Positions 1 through 12,865 of a DNA stretch of 64,000 nt are shown one piece after another. This stretch comes from Tubiluchus corallicola (Eukaryota > Priapulida > Priapulimorpha > Priapulimorphida > Tubiluchidae), in the NCBI GenBank assembly GCA_030141605.1, contig JAQGDQ010000231.1, positions 1 to 64,000 of the forward strand. Reading direction: 5' to 3'. Both the position numbers and the translations under genes were made by a program. The first letter of the stretch is position 1. Every line of letters begins with the position of its first letter. The notes under the pieces were generated by a model. The model saw nothing but the letters and a program-made list of their open reading frames with translations. It ran no database searches and was not told the origin of the DNA.

Positions 1-230
1 CACCATTGCCACCACCACCACCACTGCCACTAAGTATTATCAAGACTAACATCATTACCGTAACCACTATTATCAACATTATCATCGTCATCCGCCTCAT
101 CATCATCATCATCGTCAATCATCATCATCGTTATCATCATCAACATTTAATTCCTCCTCTTTCTCCTCCTCCCTCGCGATTATTGTTCTTACCATCATCA
201 TCGTTGTTATCAACATGACTATGACCTATA
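1..230. repeat. CAC/ATC trinucleotide-rich tract
   Basis: The first 230 bases are a degenerate run of CCA, CAC and ATC triplets with few other words. The open frame across it is only the reading of this simple sequence. It lies just upstream of the first glycine-rich gene. Confidence 0.8.
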
Positions 231-310
231 CTAACGCCACACCAAAACATTTACAATACCATTTTTAGTTCTTAGCTTAAAGCGTATGTATTGATACAAG
301 CTTTCATATT

Positions 311-324
311 ATACCTTTTTTCAG
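311..324 (+). other. Splice-acceptor-like site upstream of gene 1 coding exon
   Basis: A pyrimidine run ending in TTTTTTCAG stops 18 bases before the start codon at 343. If it is used, the first coding exon is an internal 51-nt exon (325-375), and an untranslated exon or a trans-spliced leader must be joined in front. Comparable sites precede all five first exons of the cluster. Confidence 0.45.
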
Positions 325-342
325 CGCAACTGACCTGCAGTC

Positions 343-640
343 ATGAAGACCCTTATTTTCCTGGTTGTTCTGTCGGTAAGTAGCCTAATGTTTAAATCTA
401 ACATAAAATATATATACTTTGCAATGTTAAAGAATACCCCCATCAAGTGTTGATCCGTAACGCTTCTTTGATTATGTAGTTAAAACAAAAAATAAAAATA
501 CAAGGAGTCAACGCAGATTTATGGATGGTTATTAGATTAACAGACATGCCATAGTCTATGAACCGTATAAATCTACGTTGACTCTGTAGAAGTTCGTTTT
601 TTATAATAATTAATAATTTGTTACTTTGTATATGTATATA

Positions 641-678
<38 letters not shown>

Positions 679-3600
679 TGAATAATTCTGTTACATGTTT
701 TATATAGACATTTGTTTTAGAGTAGCTTTTGTTGACGATGGAATTATAAATGTAGGATACACCATACATAGTTACGTTTTTCTCTGGTAAACTTAAAATT
801 TAATATAACAGTAAAAATAGTAATAATAGTAATAATAATAATGATGATGATGATGACGACAACGACAACAATAATAATGGTAATTAAATTCTTAATTGCT
901 TTAAAATTGCACCCCAAGGAATGGTAAACTACACATTCCGAAAAATGATGATACAATCAAATGATGTAACAAACTGTAGTCAGCAATAGAGTTACTAGAG
1001 TAAAATAAAGCTTCATTTAAAATAAAAAACGAGTAAAATTCTAATGACAATAACTACATTTCTTAAACTCACATTAAATATATAACTAAATGTAATTTAT
1101 CACGTTTGAAATTGTGCTTGTGCTTGTGATCAGCCATGTTCATTTTTATCACCTCGGTCGAGACAGTTTTTAGTTCATTTACAAGTAAGGCAGGACAAAC
1201 TGAAAAATGTCAAATTATATTTCCCGACCAATTTATATATTAGACCTCGGACTGTGCACGGAGTAATCTGATGTTAATAAAGCATGTATTCAGTTGCTTG
1301 GAGCGCTTAGTTAATATCAGTGTCAATTTTTACAAAAACGCAGCACTGACAGGATGCTATTTTCTAAATTAACATACAAACAATAGAGTTTTTGCAAACT
1401 CTCATATCAACTAGTAAGGCATTTTTTTCAAATTTAACGATGTAGTGTTCAAATCCAATATTGCGAGCTTATCCAAAGCTTAATTCAGGTTCAAGAAGTC
1501 CGCAGTGACGTTAAGTTATCTAATTATATAACGACAGCTTTCTCTAACAAACGTTATTACAGCTACATAATAAGTAAGTTTTGTAAACAAGTTTTCATTT
1601 TCAAGATATTTGCTGATTTGCTGGTAGATATTTTCTCATTTATTTTTCTTATTGCGTGAACAAGAGACATTGCTACTCAGTTTGCTAAATCTTGTGCACG
1701 GAGATTTTTGTAGTAGTGTTACATCTGCTTTTTTGTTACAGTCAAGGCTGATAGTACGGTACAGTACGAAGAAATACCGAACTTCGTACCTCCAAGAAAT
1801 ATCGTACCGTAATTCCGTACCAAATTTCGTACCTTGTGCACGTAGGAGCTACTATAAAAAGATAAAAAGTGGCGTAAAAAGTAATTGTAGAAACGATAAG
1901 TTTATCTATTATTGTTTAACTGTAGAAACGATAAGTTTATCAATTATTGTTATGAATTTATGCGCACTATGGAAACAGTACTGCTGTTTGAACTTCCATA
2001 CTATTTATTTTAGGTTACAAAAGTTGCACGAAATTATGCAAGAGATATAAATTTATTTTGAATACTTTTTCATAATAAATAATTTTGTGGTAGACACGGC
2101 GAGTTACGGTCATTAACTAGATTTTAATGGTTGTCTTAAATTCCGTGCTAACGAGTCACAAATTTTTAGTGATGATTCGTATTTAGTCTATTGCCTAAAA
2201 CATTTGCAACTATATCATGGAGTCTGACGTATAAAGTCGGTACGTCTCAGATTTCTTTCGTTGACAAAGCAAATATTTACCTCAGATGCAGATTTTTTTA
2301 AAACAAGAACGAATGTAAGAGAAAACGGCACAGGTAAAAAGGTGCAATTTTTTACCGTGCTATTTACCTTTTTACCGTGCACTGCAGTACATTCCCATAC
2401 AATTATCAGAAATAGCAGTTACAGCAGCCGTGTTACATGAATAGGCGACAAACGTGGTAAGCAATATACCCAGTTTGCTTACATACAACAATAAAAGCAA
2501 GGTAATTTGCGGGAAATGACAACCAGCGCTTCTAAACAACTTGCCATTTTTGCATCCAAAGCGAACCAATCTAGCCTTTTGTTTGTGTGTGTTCTGCGTT
2601 AATTAGAGGAGAACAATAAGTCTCCACCCATGATCAGGCTGGCAGTACGGTAGCACGAAAAATATCATACTTCGTACCTCTAAAAAATTTCATACCAAAT
2701 TTCGTACCAAGTTCATGTAGGATTTAGTATAAAAAGATAAAGAGTAGCATAAAAATTAATTGTAAAAACGATAAGTTTATCAATTATTGTTATGAATTTA
2801 TGCATACTATAAAAAATTGCTGTTTGAACTTCCAAACTATTTATTTTAGATTCTAAAAGCTACACGATACAGGCTATGCTATTATATTATATACAAATCA
2901 GACTAAGCATCTCTAAGTTCTAAGCATTTCTCATTAATGATATACATTTTGAAATGTTCTTGCTTCAACAGAATCTGCACAGCTTGAGATGTGCAGCAAA
3001 TTACTACACTATAACTAGGATTAACAGTTAAAACAACGGCGTTACATGAATTGGTGTCAAGCGTGGGAAGCAACCCGTAAACATAAACATAATTTACGGG
3101 AAATAACAACTCCAGCTTCCAAACAGCTTGTGGCTTGTGTAGTTTTTGCACTAAAAAGGAACCAATTTATAGGTTTTGTTTGCGTGTGCTCTCACTGCTC
3201 TGTGTTAATTAGGGGAGAAAAATAAGTTCTACACATCAGCAAAATAAGTCGTCACAGTGAGTTGCTGGCCAATAGAAACATTCCTAGAAACTGGGGATAA
3301 ATGGTACGGAAAAGGTACGAAAAAATACCGTAATTTCGTACCGTACCGTACTGCCAGTCTTGCCCATGAGCAGGCTGCATAAGATTATGGATATCCATAA
3401 AATAAGACCAAAAATCCATAAAATAAAATTTGAAAAATCCATAAAATAAGAAATGCATAAAATAAAAAAATATTTTTTTTTGTGATTTTTTTGTACAAAA
3501 TATGGCAATCAAAACTGAATACAGGCATTGGATCGGAAACTTCAGCCTAGAGGGCATTCTACATTCGTACCAAATAGATGAATTATTTGAACTGAAGTGA

Positions 3601-5324
3601 TGAATTACAAGGCATTGTCTCGTAAAATTTGATTAAATTTGAAGTGATATGAAACCGATAAAATTAAAACGAAACCGATAAAATTAAAACTAAGTCGTGC
3701 GTGTTTAAAAACACGTTTCAAACACTCCTGTTTTTACTTTTTAATTGATTTCCCCCTGGGCATCTCGTTCCAGATATAGTCTATTTCTTATTTTATTGAT
3801 ATCCATAAAATAAAATTTCAAAAATCCATAAAATAAGCTATTTTATTTATTTTATACATATCCATAATCTTATGCACCCTGCCCATGAGGCAAAACCAGT
3901 CGTGATGTTGAGCTGCTGACCAATGAATTCGTTACAAGAAGCGGAATAAAATGGTACGGAAAGGGTACGAAAAAAATTCCGTGCCATACTGTTGAAAAAA
4001 TGCCGTCCTTTTAAGAGCATTTTTCGCACCGTACCGTACCATACTGCCAGCCTTGGTTACAGTATTGTGTGGTTGATTTGATGCTAAAATTACATAGCGG
4101 AATTACTCTTCCCAACGATTAATTCGTTATTCTCATTTCTCTGTCCAAAGAATAATTCGTCATGGTCATTTCCCTGTCCAAAGAATAATTCGTCATGGTC
4201 ATTTTCCTGTCCAAAGAATAATTCGTTTTACTCCTTTTTCTGTCCAAAGAATAATTCGTTATACTCATTTCGTGTCCTAAGATTGTCATGTCATGAACCT
4301 TAAGCGTTTTTGTAAAGAATTTTGTGATAAACATTTTTTATTCATTATTTAACTAAATTTCAGATATTTTTAGGTTTCAAAATCATTTGGGGTTTTTGTA
4401 GTTACAGATACAGAATGAAGTACAGTACGTGACATGGGACATTTCATATCAAACATTTTATAATTTCTGTACGTTGTGGAAGAGTTCACAATTATCACAA
4501 CTTTGTTACTATACTATCATCTCTTTACTACAGTTTAGTATTTCAACATACTCTGTTTTCAGATGATAGTCACATTAAGTTTTTCTGCTGGAAATAACCA
4601 AGGATATGGACGTGGTGGAGGAAGCGGCTATGGCGGTGATCAACACAAAGGTCATAGTGGAGGAAGCGGCTATGGCGATGGTAAACACAAAGGTCAAAAT
4701 GGAGGAAGTGGCTATGGCGGTGATCAACACAAAGGTCATAGTGGAGGAAGCGGCTATGGCGATGGTAAACACAAAGGTCATAGTGGAGGAAGCGGCTATG
4801 GCAGTGGAAACAACAAAGGTCATGGGGGAGGAGGCGGCTATGGAAGTTCACATAATAATAATAATGGAGGTAACGGTTATGGGAGCGGAGGAACCGGTTT
4901 TGGAACTAGTGGGTTTGGAAATACTGGGTTTGGTACATTTGGCACTGGATTTGGAACTGGTGGTAATGGATTTAGCACTGGAGGATTTGGTACTGGAGGA
5001 TTCAACAGTGGATTTGGCACTGCATTTAATACTGGGGGACTCAACAGTGGACTTGGCACTGGATTTAATACTGGGGGATTCAACAGTGGATTTGGCAGTG
5101 GATTTAATACTGGGGGATTGAATAGTGGATTTGGCACCAATGGCTTTACCAGCGCTGGTTTTGAAAGTGTTGTTCGCAATCTTAATCGAAACAGTGGATA
5201 TGGTAAAAATACTAAAGGTCATGGTAGTCGGAATAATGGTCATGGGGGTAGAAATAAAGGTGGTAATAGTGGCGGATATGGTAGAAGAACCAGTGGTTAT
5301 GGCAATGGTAATGGAAGACACTAA
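343..5324 (+). CDS. Secreted glycine-rich protein 1 (Gly/His/Tyr and Gly/Phe blocks), two exons
   Basis: Coding exons are 343-375 and 4563-5324, with a GTAAGT donor, a TTTTCAG acceptor and a phase-0 intron of 4187 bp. The joined product is 264 residues. Exon 1 gives MKTLIFLVVLS and exon 2 continues the hydrophobic stretch (MIVTLSFSA), so the signal peptide exists only after splicing. Cleavage is likely near residue 20, before GNNQGYG. The mature protein has three blocks. Residues about 25-115 repeat GGSGYGDGKHKGHS-like 13-residue units rich in Gly, His and Lys. Residues about 122-211 are Gly/Phe/Asn/Thr repeats (GFNTGGLNSGFGT-like). Residues about 222-264 are Gly/Arg/Tyr/His. There is no cysteine, unlike its neighbours. 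The His/Gly content resembles some annelid jaw and cuticle proteins in composition only. A secreted structural or matrix protein is inferred. I recognise no named homologue. Confidence 0.85.
629..675. repeat. (TA)n microsatellite
   Basis: This is a run of about 47 bases of TA with two interruptions, inside intron 1 of gene 1. Confidence 0.9.
815..885. repeat. AAT/ATG/AAC trinucleotide microsatellite
   Basis: The tract moves from AAT units to ATG units to ACA/ACG units. It is ordinary simple sequence in the intron. Confidence 0.8.
2635..3362. mobile_element. Inner copy of the same hAT-like family (728 bp)
   Basis: The left terminus is CAGGCTGGCAGTACGGTA at 2635 and the right terminus (reverse complement) is CAAGACTGGCAGTACGGTAC ending at 3362. 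Flanks are CCCATGAT (2627-2634) and CCCATGAG (3363-3370), an 8-bp duplication with one mismatch. Its interior matches the outer element, for example the shared words AACGATAAGTTTATC and TGAACTTCCA. It therefore inserted into an older relative. Confidence 0.8.
3371..3881. mobile_element. Second hAT-like MITE (511 bp) with perfect 8-bp target duplication
   Basis: The ends are CAGGCTGCATAAGATTATGG and, as reverse complement, CAGGGTGCATAAGATTATGG. The CAGGGTG start and the perfect 8-bp duplication CCCATGAG (3363-3370 and 3882-3889) are classic for hAT. The interior is AT-rich with repeated CCATAAAATAA words near both ends. It landed exactly on the right target duplication of the 2635-3362 copy. 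Confidence 0.88.
4118..4281. repeat. 33-bp minisatellite, five copies
   Basis: The unit reads roughly ATAATTCGTCATGGTC followed by ATTTCCCTGTCCAAAG. It repeats every 33 bases, so the minus strand stays open (repeated TNYSLDREM). It lies 280 bp upstream of the gene 1 second exon. Confidence 0.9.
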
Positions 5325-5594
5325 GGTGTCGTTAGGCAAGCTCAGTAAAGTACTACACGCACTCGATTTAGGGAAGTACCCGGAATTCTGGTTTTTTAAT
5401 CTGAAGAATATTTTGTCTTGGAGAATGTAGGCTTAAAATGAAAACTGAGACATAAACTTCACTAGTTTGGTGATAGTAATGTGAAGTGATGTTATAACTG
5501 TTACCGTAGTGTTAATGGTCACTTTTGAAACGATGATGTTTCTAAAGTGACTATTACCAAAACAAACAAAAACAAGCTAAAATAACTGTTTCTA

Positions 5595-5600
5595 AATAAA
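5595..5600 (+). promoter_or_regulatory. Candidate poly(A) signal of gene 1
   Basis: AATAAA occurs 271 bases after the stop codon and is the first canonical hexamer downstream of gene 1. Confidence 0.5.
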
Positions 5601-8514
5601 ATGTCAGCAATGGTGAAAACGTAGAAGCATTACAGGTGTAACCTTCAGAAAACGCCATTCATTTTCCCTATTCGGTGCTGCAGGCTTGGGTTTTTATATA
5701 TTAAGAACTCAATATGCTTACACTACGATCTTTACAATTATGTGGGGTGGCTCACAAAATTTTTTACTTAATTCAAAGTCCAACAATTTTGAATGTCTTA
5801 ATAGAACGATGAAACAGCAACACCTTAACAAAGGTATAAATTTTGGATTTGGTGGAGGTTTTTACGCTGTAATTGGGTTAAGTGGCAAAGTAAAAATACG
5901 ACTCAAGAAATGGCTTGCCAATCCTTAATTAAAAGCAAATGTTCAACGTAACTATTACCTTGCTGGCACTGGTTCCGGCAAAAAAGTTCGAGGAAGGTTC
6001 TCTCCAAACTTTATCTAACACACGAATCGCCCCATGAATTTATAGATTTTTGAGTGAATTCATTTTTGACAATCCTCAAGCTGCAGTGTAGTTCTGCACG
6101 TCAAATTTGAGCACATTCACATCTGCGAAAGAATTTTGGGACATATTTTGAAAATTAGAAGTGTCTTTTTGCATTTTTTCTACAGGTCATTAATTGCTTA
6201 AAATCGAGAAAATGTCCTAACACTGTTTGTCATTTGTTAAAACTGTTTGACAAGCGTTTTTCTGACATGAACTGTTTTTGGCAATATGTTCCTATGTTTT
6301 ACCAATACCATGACAAAACAGTAGCTTTTAGATTTTCAAAATTTGAGGCATTGCTAAAGAAAGTATTAATGTGCCAATGTGTGCTAAATTTTCGTTGATT
6401 AAGATTCGAATAATGTAAACTGTTAAACTCAAAATGAAGTAAAGTTTTATTTGAACAAAAATAACGGCAAAATTCGGTAATTATTATTATCATTACACTC
6501 ATATGCAGTTTTTCTGTTGCGTTGTTAAGTTTAATTGTTGGCTTTAGCGGTTTTTGAGGTTGTTTTAATGTTACTGTATTTTGCTATTTATTGTTATTAA
6601 TTACGGCACTTGCTGTTTATTTTTTCAGTACGGTTAATTTGTTGTTAAGATTTGCCAACATGTTGGTTATCATAATAAAGATGTCATGTCAAAGTTACCT
6701 CTGAAAATGTTACATTTCTGATGTTTTGTCCCGGTGTGAATTAGAGACGGTATTGGTAATCTGTCTGCAACATTTTCTTGTACAGTTGCTTCCAGTAGTA
6801 TTTACTTGTAAAGCTTGTAGGCTTTACAACCGCTGACTAATATGGTTTCTTCCAAAAATATTTAATAATTGCATTCGCATTGTGATAATAATGACTTTTA
6901 TGTAATGTCGACAATTAAAACATTTCTGTAACAAAAAAATTGGCTTTATTTTTCTGTTGATGCATCTACAGATTCCGTCTATATGACAGTATACCACATA
7001 CCTTGTGATTTTTGCTGTTGTTTTAGAAAATACAGTGTAAATAAATTTGTTAAATTGCTAGCACCAGTGTATAATTACACCGCATATGTTCAATTTAAGC
7101 CAAACCCCAAGAAAAGTTTTGATATTTAAAGTATGCTGAGGTACACTGAACGCGCTAAAGTAGTTATATAAAGCCTAAAGGCATAAAATAAAAAGAAAGT
7201 TAATTGGTTCAGACTGACCGACATCCACCACAATAATAATACATTCAAGGATACTTACTGCATATTGCATAAAAGCGCCAGCATTCTTATATCAAAATGA
7301 TGAAATGACGTACACTCAGAAGAAAGTCTTCAAGTTTTGCACAATATCTTTGAAGCCTGAAAGCGAATTTGCAATTATAGCTGGCATTCAGAGTGCGACA
7401 ACCAGTAAAAAAGGAGTCTTTCCTGTTGCAACAACTTATAGCAGCTGAAATCAAGGAACCAAGTAGGGAACCACACAACTCTGCCCTAATGTGTTTGTCA
7501 CTTTATGTCATGTTTGTTACCTTTCAGTGGTAGCTAATGAATTTTGTCTATCCAACCCAAGTCAATTCAATTCATTTAGTCCGCAAATAAATATATACAT
7601 CTACATCAAATGTGCTTAATTATCAAATATAGATACATAAGAATAACAACAATAATATTACAATTTAACACAGGATGTTGCAGATTTAAGAAGCAATCTC
7701 ATGTAAAGCCATCAGTACTGGTAGTGAATATTTTATTGGCCCACCAGGTTAGTAGCTTGTTGGAGTGTCTAGGAGGAAAAAGTGCAGATATGTGGCCACT
7801 TGCGCTGGTTGCAAAATTTGCTACATTGTGCAACATTTTCTGTTCTTACAATTCTTAAAAATAACCGAAAAATGCACTAACTAAACAATTGTAATTGTGG
7901 AGGCAGACAAAGCTTGACATGCAAATGTCTAAATAAAAAATGAATGGGCTTTTGAACATTAAAAGGTCAAGATAAAAGACAATTTTGTTGATTTGTTGTG
8001 CGAGTTTATGTCTATAGTCTATTAGAAAATTAATAGAACTATACAAATTTGATGTTTTACACTCTACTAGGCGGGAAATACGTTTAATTTAGTTACTAGA
8101 AATTTACTTTTTATAAACACACACTGATTTACACGCTTTCACTCTACACTATTTGGAACACAGTTCATGTTAGTGCATCCACACACACAGAAGCGTGACA
8201 CAGGACGTTTCGCTGAGCAAGAAATAAGTGTAAAAAGATTCTGGACACTGCAAAGCTGAAATATGCAGAATAAGTCCAAAGCTCAATTTTCCTATGCTAC
8301 TGAGTATAATTGGCGTTACAAATAAAATTTCAAGAGTTTATAACGTCTCAAAGTTTCTAAAATTAAAAACAAGGCTAGAGCTGAAGTAAAAAACATTTAG
8401 CTAATAAGCTAATAAATCAGTCACTGATTATAGAAAATTAGCAAAAATCACGTGGATTTTACCCTGGAAATTCTAGCTGACCTACCTGCAGGGCATTGAT
8501 CTTATAATATTTCG

Positions 8515-8860
8515 CTAACCTTCCAAGTAAATGTCTGCCAAGATTTGAAGCAGAATCCTCTTGCCGGATTTCTTCTATCAAGGTTTGAATCACAAATCCT
8601 TTCGATTTCAGCTGTCAAGATTTTTTAAGCAGGACCTTTCTGTTGGACAGCTGTTTGTCAAGATGAGAACCAAAAAACCCCAACGGACTTCAGATGTGAA
8701 TATTTGAACCCAGAACCTTTCTGTTGGACAACTGTACGTCAAGATTAGAACCAAAACACTCCAATGGGCTTCAGATGTGAAGATTTGAACTAGCAATGTC
8801 TTGGTATATTTTAGCTATCAAAATTTAGACCAGAAACCCATGGTTCTGCTAACCGCTATG
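8515..8860. repeat. Degenerate 40-bp minisatellite, block 1
   Basis: About 7.5 monomers begin with CAAGATTTGAACCAGAACCT-like words and end in GGACTTCAGCTGT-like words, with a hint of an 81-bp dimer. The minus strand contains GGTTCAAATCT in several monomers, which matches a tRNA B-box. The array is followed by a tRNA-like stretch near 8840-8885. Confidence 0.75.
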
Positions 8861-9464
8861 CCCTCAGGGGCTGCTGAGCTGTGAACCTTCTCACTGGACA
8901 CAGTATTGTCATTTATTGTAGCAATAATTCTACCTTCACTCTTATTCTCTAGGCGTTTGCTGTTATTTACATAAAGTAGATCTTTGAAGACTTTGAAGAC
9001 CAGCAGGAAGTTTATGGTTTAAATCTTGAAACACGTGCAGGACGGTCCAAAAACTATAAAAGTATGCAAAAACAGGCTATATTAAGTCGAGTGAGATTTG
9101 CGAACCACATCACGTTGACCAAAAATACACACGAATGACATGATTCCTAATCATGATGTGCATAACATTTCAAATATGAGAGTGCCAGGGGCCAGTCAAG
9201 TGATCGTTCAGATTTCATAGCACGATTTTCTTGTCAAAATGCGCACGTGACATTGACTTATTCATGCTTGGCCCATTTAGAAACGATGCCCCATTTCTTG
9301 ATCTGAATACTGGCTTTGCCGCTGGTAATGCTGATGCTTGTAGCGTATGTTGGAAGCTAGCTCGTTATCAATCTTTTGAGTTGAGACACTGAACCTAGAG
9401 AGTTTCTTAGCTGCCATTCAGATATATATATGCGTCGTTCTTGAATTAAAGAAAACACCGGAGG

Positions 9465-9750
9465 GCGCTGTGATAGATTTCTTCTATCAAGATTTAAACC
9501 ACAAACTTCTGTTAGATCTCAGCTGTCAAGATTTGCACTGGAAACCTCCTAGTGGACTTCTCCTATCAAAATTTCTACCAAAAGACGTCATGCTGGATTT
9601 CATCCACAAAGATTTGAACCAGAACATTTCTGTTGGACGGCTGTTCGTCAAGATTAGAATAAAAAATCTCTTACGGACTTCAGATGTGAAGATTTGAACC
9701 AGCTACTTCTTGACAGATTTTGGCTGTCAAGTTTTAGACCAGAAACAAGA
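9465..9750. repeat. Degenerate 40-bp minisatellite, block 2
   Basis: About seven monomers of the same 40-nt family as 8515-8860. Both blocks end in a monomer resembling GAAGATTTGAACCAGC and then TTTAGACCAGAAAC. The shared ending suggests that the two blocks are copies of one array. Confidence 0.75.
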
Positions 9751-12700
9751 ACCTAGAACAGTTCCCGGCTGTTGCTGATCCATTTTTAACCAGACGTTGG
9801 CATTGTTTAACTTTGCGATGAAGCACACATAGAACGACTACTCAGCTATTCGTCTTCCCTTAAGTGGCTATAATCCCATTTATTTATTGATTTATTATTT
9901 ATTTTATCTTATAAAAAAAATCATAGAGTCAGAACAAACAACACATTAAATAATAATCGTCTGTATCACACAGAGACACTACACTTTTTCTATTTAAAAG
10001 GAAACGAAAAGACACTTTTAACGCATGTCTCAAAAAACTTTTTGTACAAAGTTATGTTACTTTGTGTTACGCTTACCTGTTTGACAGAGATATGTAAACG
10101 AAAAAGAAAATTCGCGCCAACTGGTAAAACGTCACTGTTTCAGTATACGTGCTCACAAAAAAAACACAAATTATTAATCTTATTGTCAAGATAAAGTAAT
10201 TTCTACTTTTGCTTGCTTAGTGAAGTGTACGCTAAGAATGCTCTGGTTATTTTTTCAAACTTTTATGTTTTCTAAACTTGATTCGAACCACTTGGCGTCA
10301 AAATGACTGCCCGTAACAGTCATCGTGGTAGTTTAGATTTTCAAGTTTTATACAGTGTTGCTTATAATACAAGCTCTGTGTGCAATGAAAAGTATGTAGG
10401 TGGTACAAAGTTTCAAGAAGATTTTTTAAGTTTTATGTAGGAATAGTGTTTTCTACGGCGACACCGAATAGGGAAAAGCTGGGAAGAACAAGAAGTGTTT
10501 TCTGTGCTTTAATATTTTTGTCACTCACAGAATTAAAATTAATCGATTCCCCTAACCTTATTGTTAGGTCGTCTACTTTACCATCTTGATAAAATTCTCA
10601 TGAGTTTTGCCAGAATTCAGATTGATGTACAAAGCTTTACCAATACCTGACCGTGTTTTCGGTTTTAAAAATAAATAAACAGAAACATTTCGAATCTTGG
10701 CTATGAAAACTACTGGACACCCTATTAGGTGAGGTAAGTAGGTAAGCGTTTAGCAAGCGGCAATCGAAAAACGAGCTACCTGGCTAGACGCTTTGTTGAG
10801 GGCGGATGTTTACAGCACCTAAACGAGGCTAAACATCTAGAGAATCAGTATTACTTCTTACAGAATTGGTAATGACCAAGTCCCGGTCCCGCATCAACAC
10901 ATCTGTAGGTTTGCTGTTGTGAACTAGGTCCCGGCTTGCAGTGTGCTAAACTGTCTAATTTGTATACTATCATCTCGAAACGTACTGAAATTAAGTGGAT
11001 AAAATAGATGATTTATTAATAGGCAAATTATATATTTTGACTACCGAGCGGCAGCAATTTTCAAGAATACATACAAGTTTAATACGTTTATATAGACTTA
11101 GTTAGCATGTACTGTTGAGAATAGTTGCTGTTATGCAGTAGAAATATTGAGCTTACCAATTAGTAAAATAATCATCTCCTGTACTCCTGCGCTAAACTGC
11201 ACGTACACGTATACGTACTTTTGTGAAAAAAGGGTTCATCCTCCTAACTACAAACTGCCGGAATACATTATTTTATAAATGAATAAATATAGTGCAATGC
11301 CCGCGGGTTAGTATATTTATTCCATTGTCACATCACGTTGTTATTATTTTTTAACATGTTACTTTTAATTGCCGGCATAAGAAAGGTGTTTATCAACTGT
11401 TTGGCGAAATCAGTCCTGCATTTAAATTAAGATAAACTGTAATTTGTAAGCATAGATAGTGACAACGCTACCTTCTAGCGACAGTGACAAAGGACATTAT
11501 GCATCGACTGTTGCCTAGTGGCCTATCTTTTTTGTCATTAACACATTTACGTTGGACATGAAAGTGAATAATATTCATAAGTACGCACTGTGAATGAAAA
11601 TCACAGAGTGGAACATTGTTATATAAACCGATGTAACCACAAGTTAAAGAGTTAAAATAATAACTTAGCTCACCAAAGGGAAGTGTTTGGATTAGAAAAG
11701 GTAGGATATTCATTTTTTATAAATTTCTGCTAATTAGGCCTATATAAAACTCCTACTGTTTGAAGAAATTTGTTTTCTTTACTTTTGCTAGTTTTGTTAA
11801 AAACGCCGCAGTAATGGCTCCTATGCATAGATTCCTCAAACTTCATTACACACATTTGTCTGTATTTTTTTCAAGTTTTTCACTAATCTCAGCAAATTCT
11901 GGCGTGAATGAAACAGTTTTCGAAAATTATTTTGGCTTTTAAGCTAAATTACGGCTCTTTAATATGACGATCTTCTTAACGCTTGATTTCCTCGTCTGAC
12001 TGATTTGTCGTCGAGGCCCTCTAGAGTGGAATACTGTGATCTAATCTGTCATATTAGGCTCTCTGCGGTTTTTTAAATGAAGCATGGAAAAACTTTATAC
12101 AACAAGACTAAGTCAAATCTGGGCTACTGCTTCAGCTTGTATATCAACCCACTTGACAGATGATCGTATGCAATATCGTGTTGTCAGTTTGGTGGGATCA
12201 GGGCTGAGGAAGATGATTTCAAGACTTCGGTCTTTGACTAACCCCAATTTCTTCAAGAAAAAACTGATCAGATACCTATAAGTAGCAAAATAAGTGGTTA
12301 TAAGAATTGCATTTTTCTGAACGTATATTCACATTTTTGTTTTATTATTGTAATCTTACAATGAGTGGCCGTTGTCCTTAATTAACTTTCCAAAAGCTTC
12401 ATCTTAACTTCTTTCAGTTTTTCAAGTTATTGGACTACAGTTTTGTCTCTCGTTTGGCTTATATGGGTAGATATCCGTACGCCTGCTCATTTTTTTTTCA
12501 AAAAATATTTCACGATATTTCATGTGGCTGTGCCGCCTATTTTCCTATTTAAATTTTATTGTTTAGTATTTAGTACCGCAGTTACTATTAGAAATAGTTT
12601 CATAGACGAAGGTTAAAGTACAAAGTGATTTAACCCCCTTACGCAAAACCCTTGATCTAACCTTTCCCCTTTGGATCAAATAATTTTTCCTTGCTTGTCC

Positions 12701-12764
12701 TGGTCTGTGTCATTCCTTTCACTGACTTTGTAATTGTAAGCTCACAACTGTTGCCTATGTCATT

Positions 12765-12865
12765 ATTGGCGATGGTAAGAACATCACCGTCAACATCACC
12801 GCCACTATCGCGATAATCATCATCACCGTCATTACATTGTCGTTATCACCATTAATCATCGCAAA
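12765..12865. repeat. ATC/CAC trinucleotide-rich tract
   Basis: Degenerate CATCACCGTCA-type triplets in the spacer before gene 2. Confidence 0.6.

Larger units (their letters stand above)
1743..4055. mobile_element. Outer hAT-like non-autonomous DNA transposon, interrupted by two later insertions
   Basis: Terminal inverted repeats follow the consensus CAAGGCTGGCAGTACGGTAC: the left end is at 1743 and the reverse complement ends at 4055. Both sides carry the same 8-bp target duplication GTTACAGT (1735-1742 and 4056-4063). An 8-bp duplication and a CA-G-G terminus are hAT features. Many CGTACC words near the ends look like subterminal transposase sites. The element carries no transposase. Removing the two inner insertions (each with one 8-bp duplication) leaves about 1.06 kb. 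Across the junction, the bases left of 2627 and right of 3889 then line up continuously with the inner copy. Confidence 0.85.
376..4562 (+). other. Intron 1 of gene 1
   Basis: The intron runs from a GTAAGT donor at 376 to a TTTTCAG acceptor ending at 4562. It holds an AT microsatellite (629-675), an AAT/ATG-type microsatellite (815-885), the nested hAT-like elements (1743-4055) and a 33-nt minisatellite (4118-4281). Nothing else in it looks coding. Confidence 0.8.

Noticed and set aside
4118-4281. CRISPR-like appearance of the 33-bp repeats
   Set aside because: The units are contiguous with no unique spacers, in an animal intron. It is a minisatellite.
5686-5928. Small protein with GFGGGF downstream of gene 1
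   Set aside because: It lies after the poly(A) signal, lacks a signal exon and has only one short Gly run.
8515-9750. Short repeat proteins suggested by open frames in the 40-bp arrays
   Set aside because: The frames follow the tandem repeat, break between blocks, and have no gene structure.
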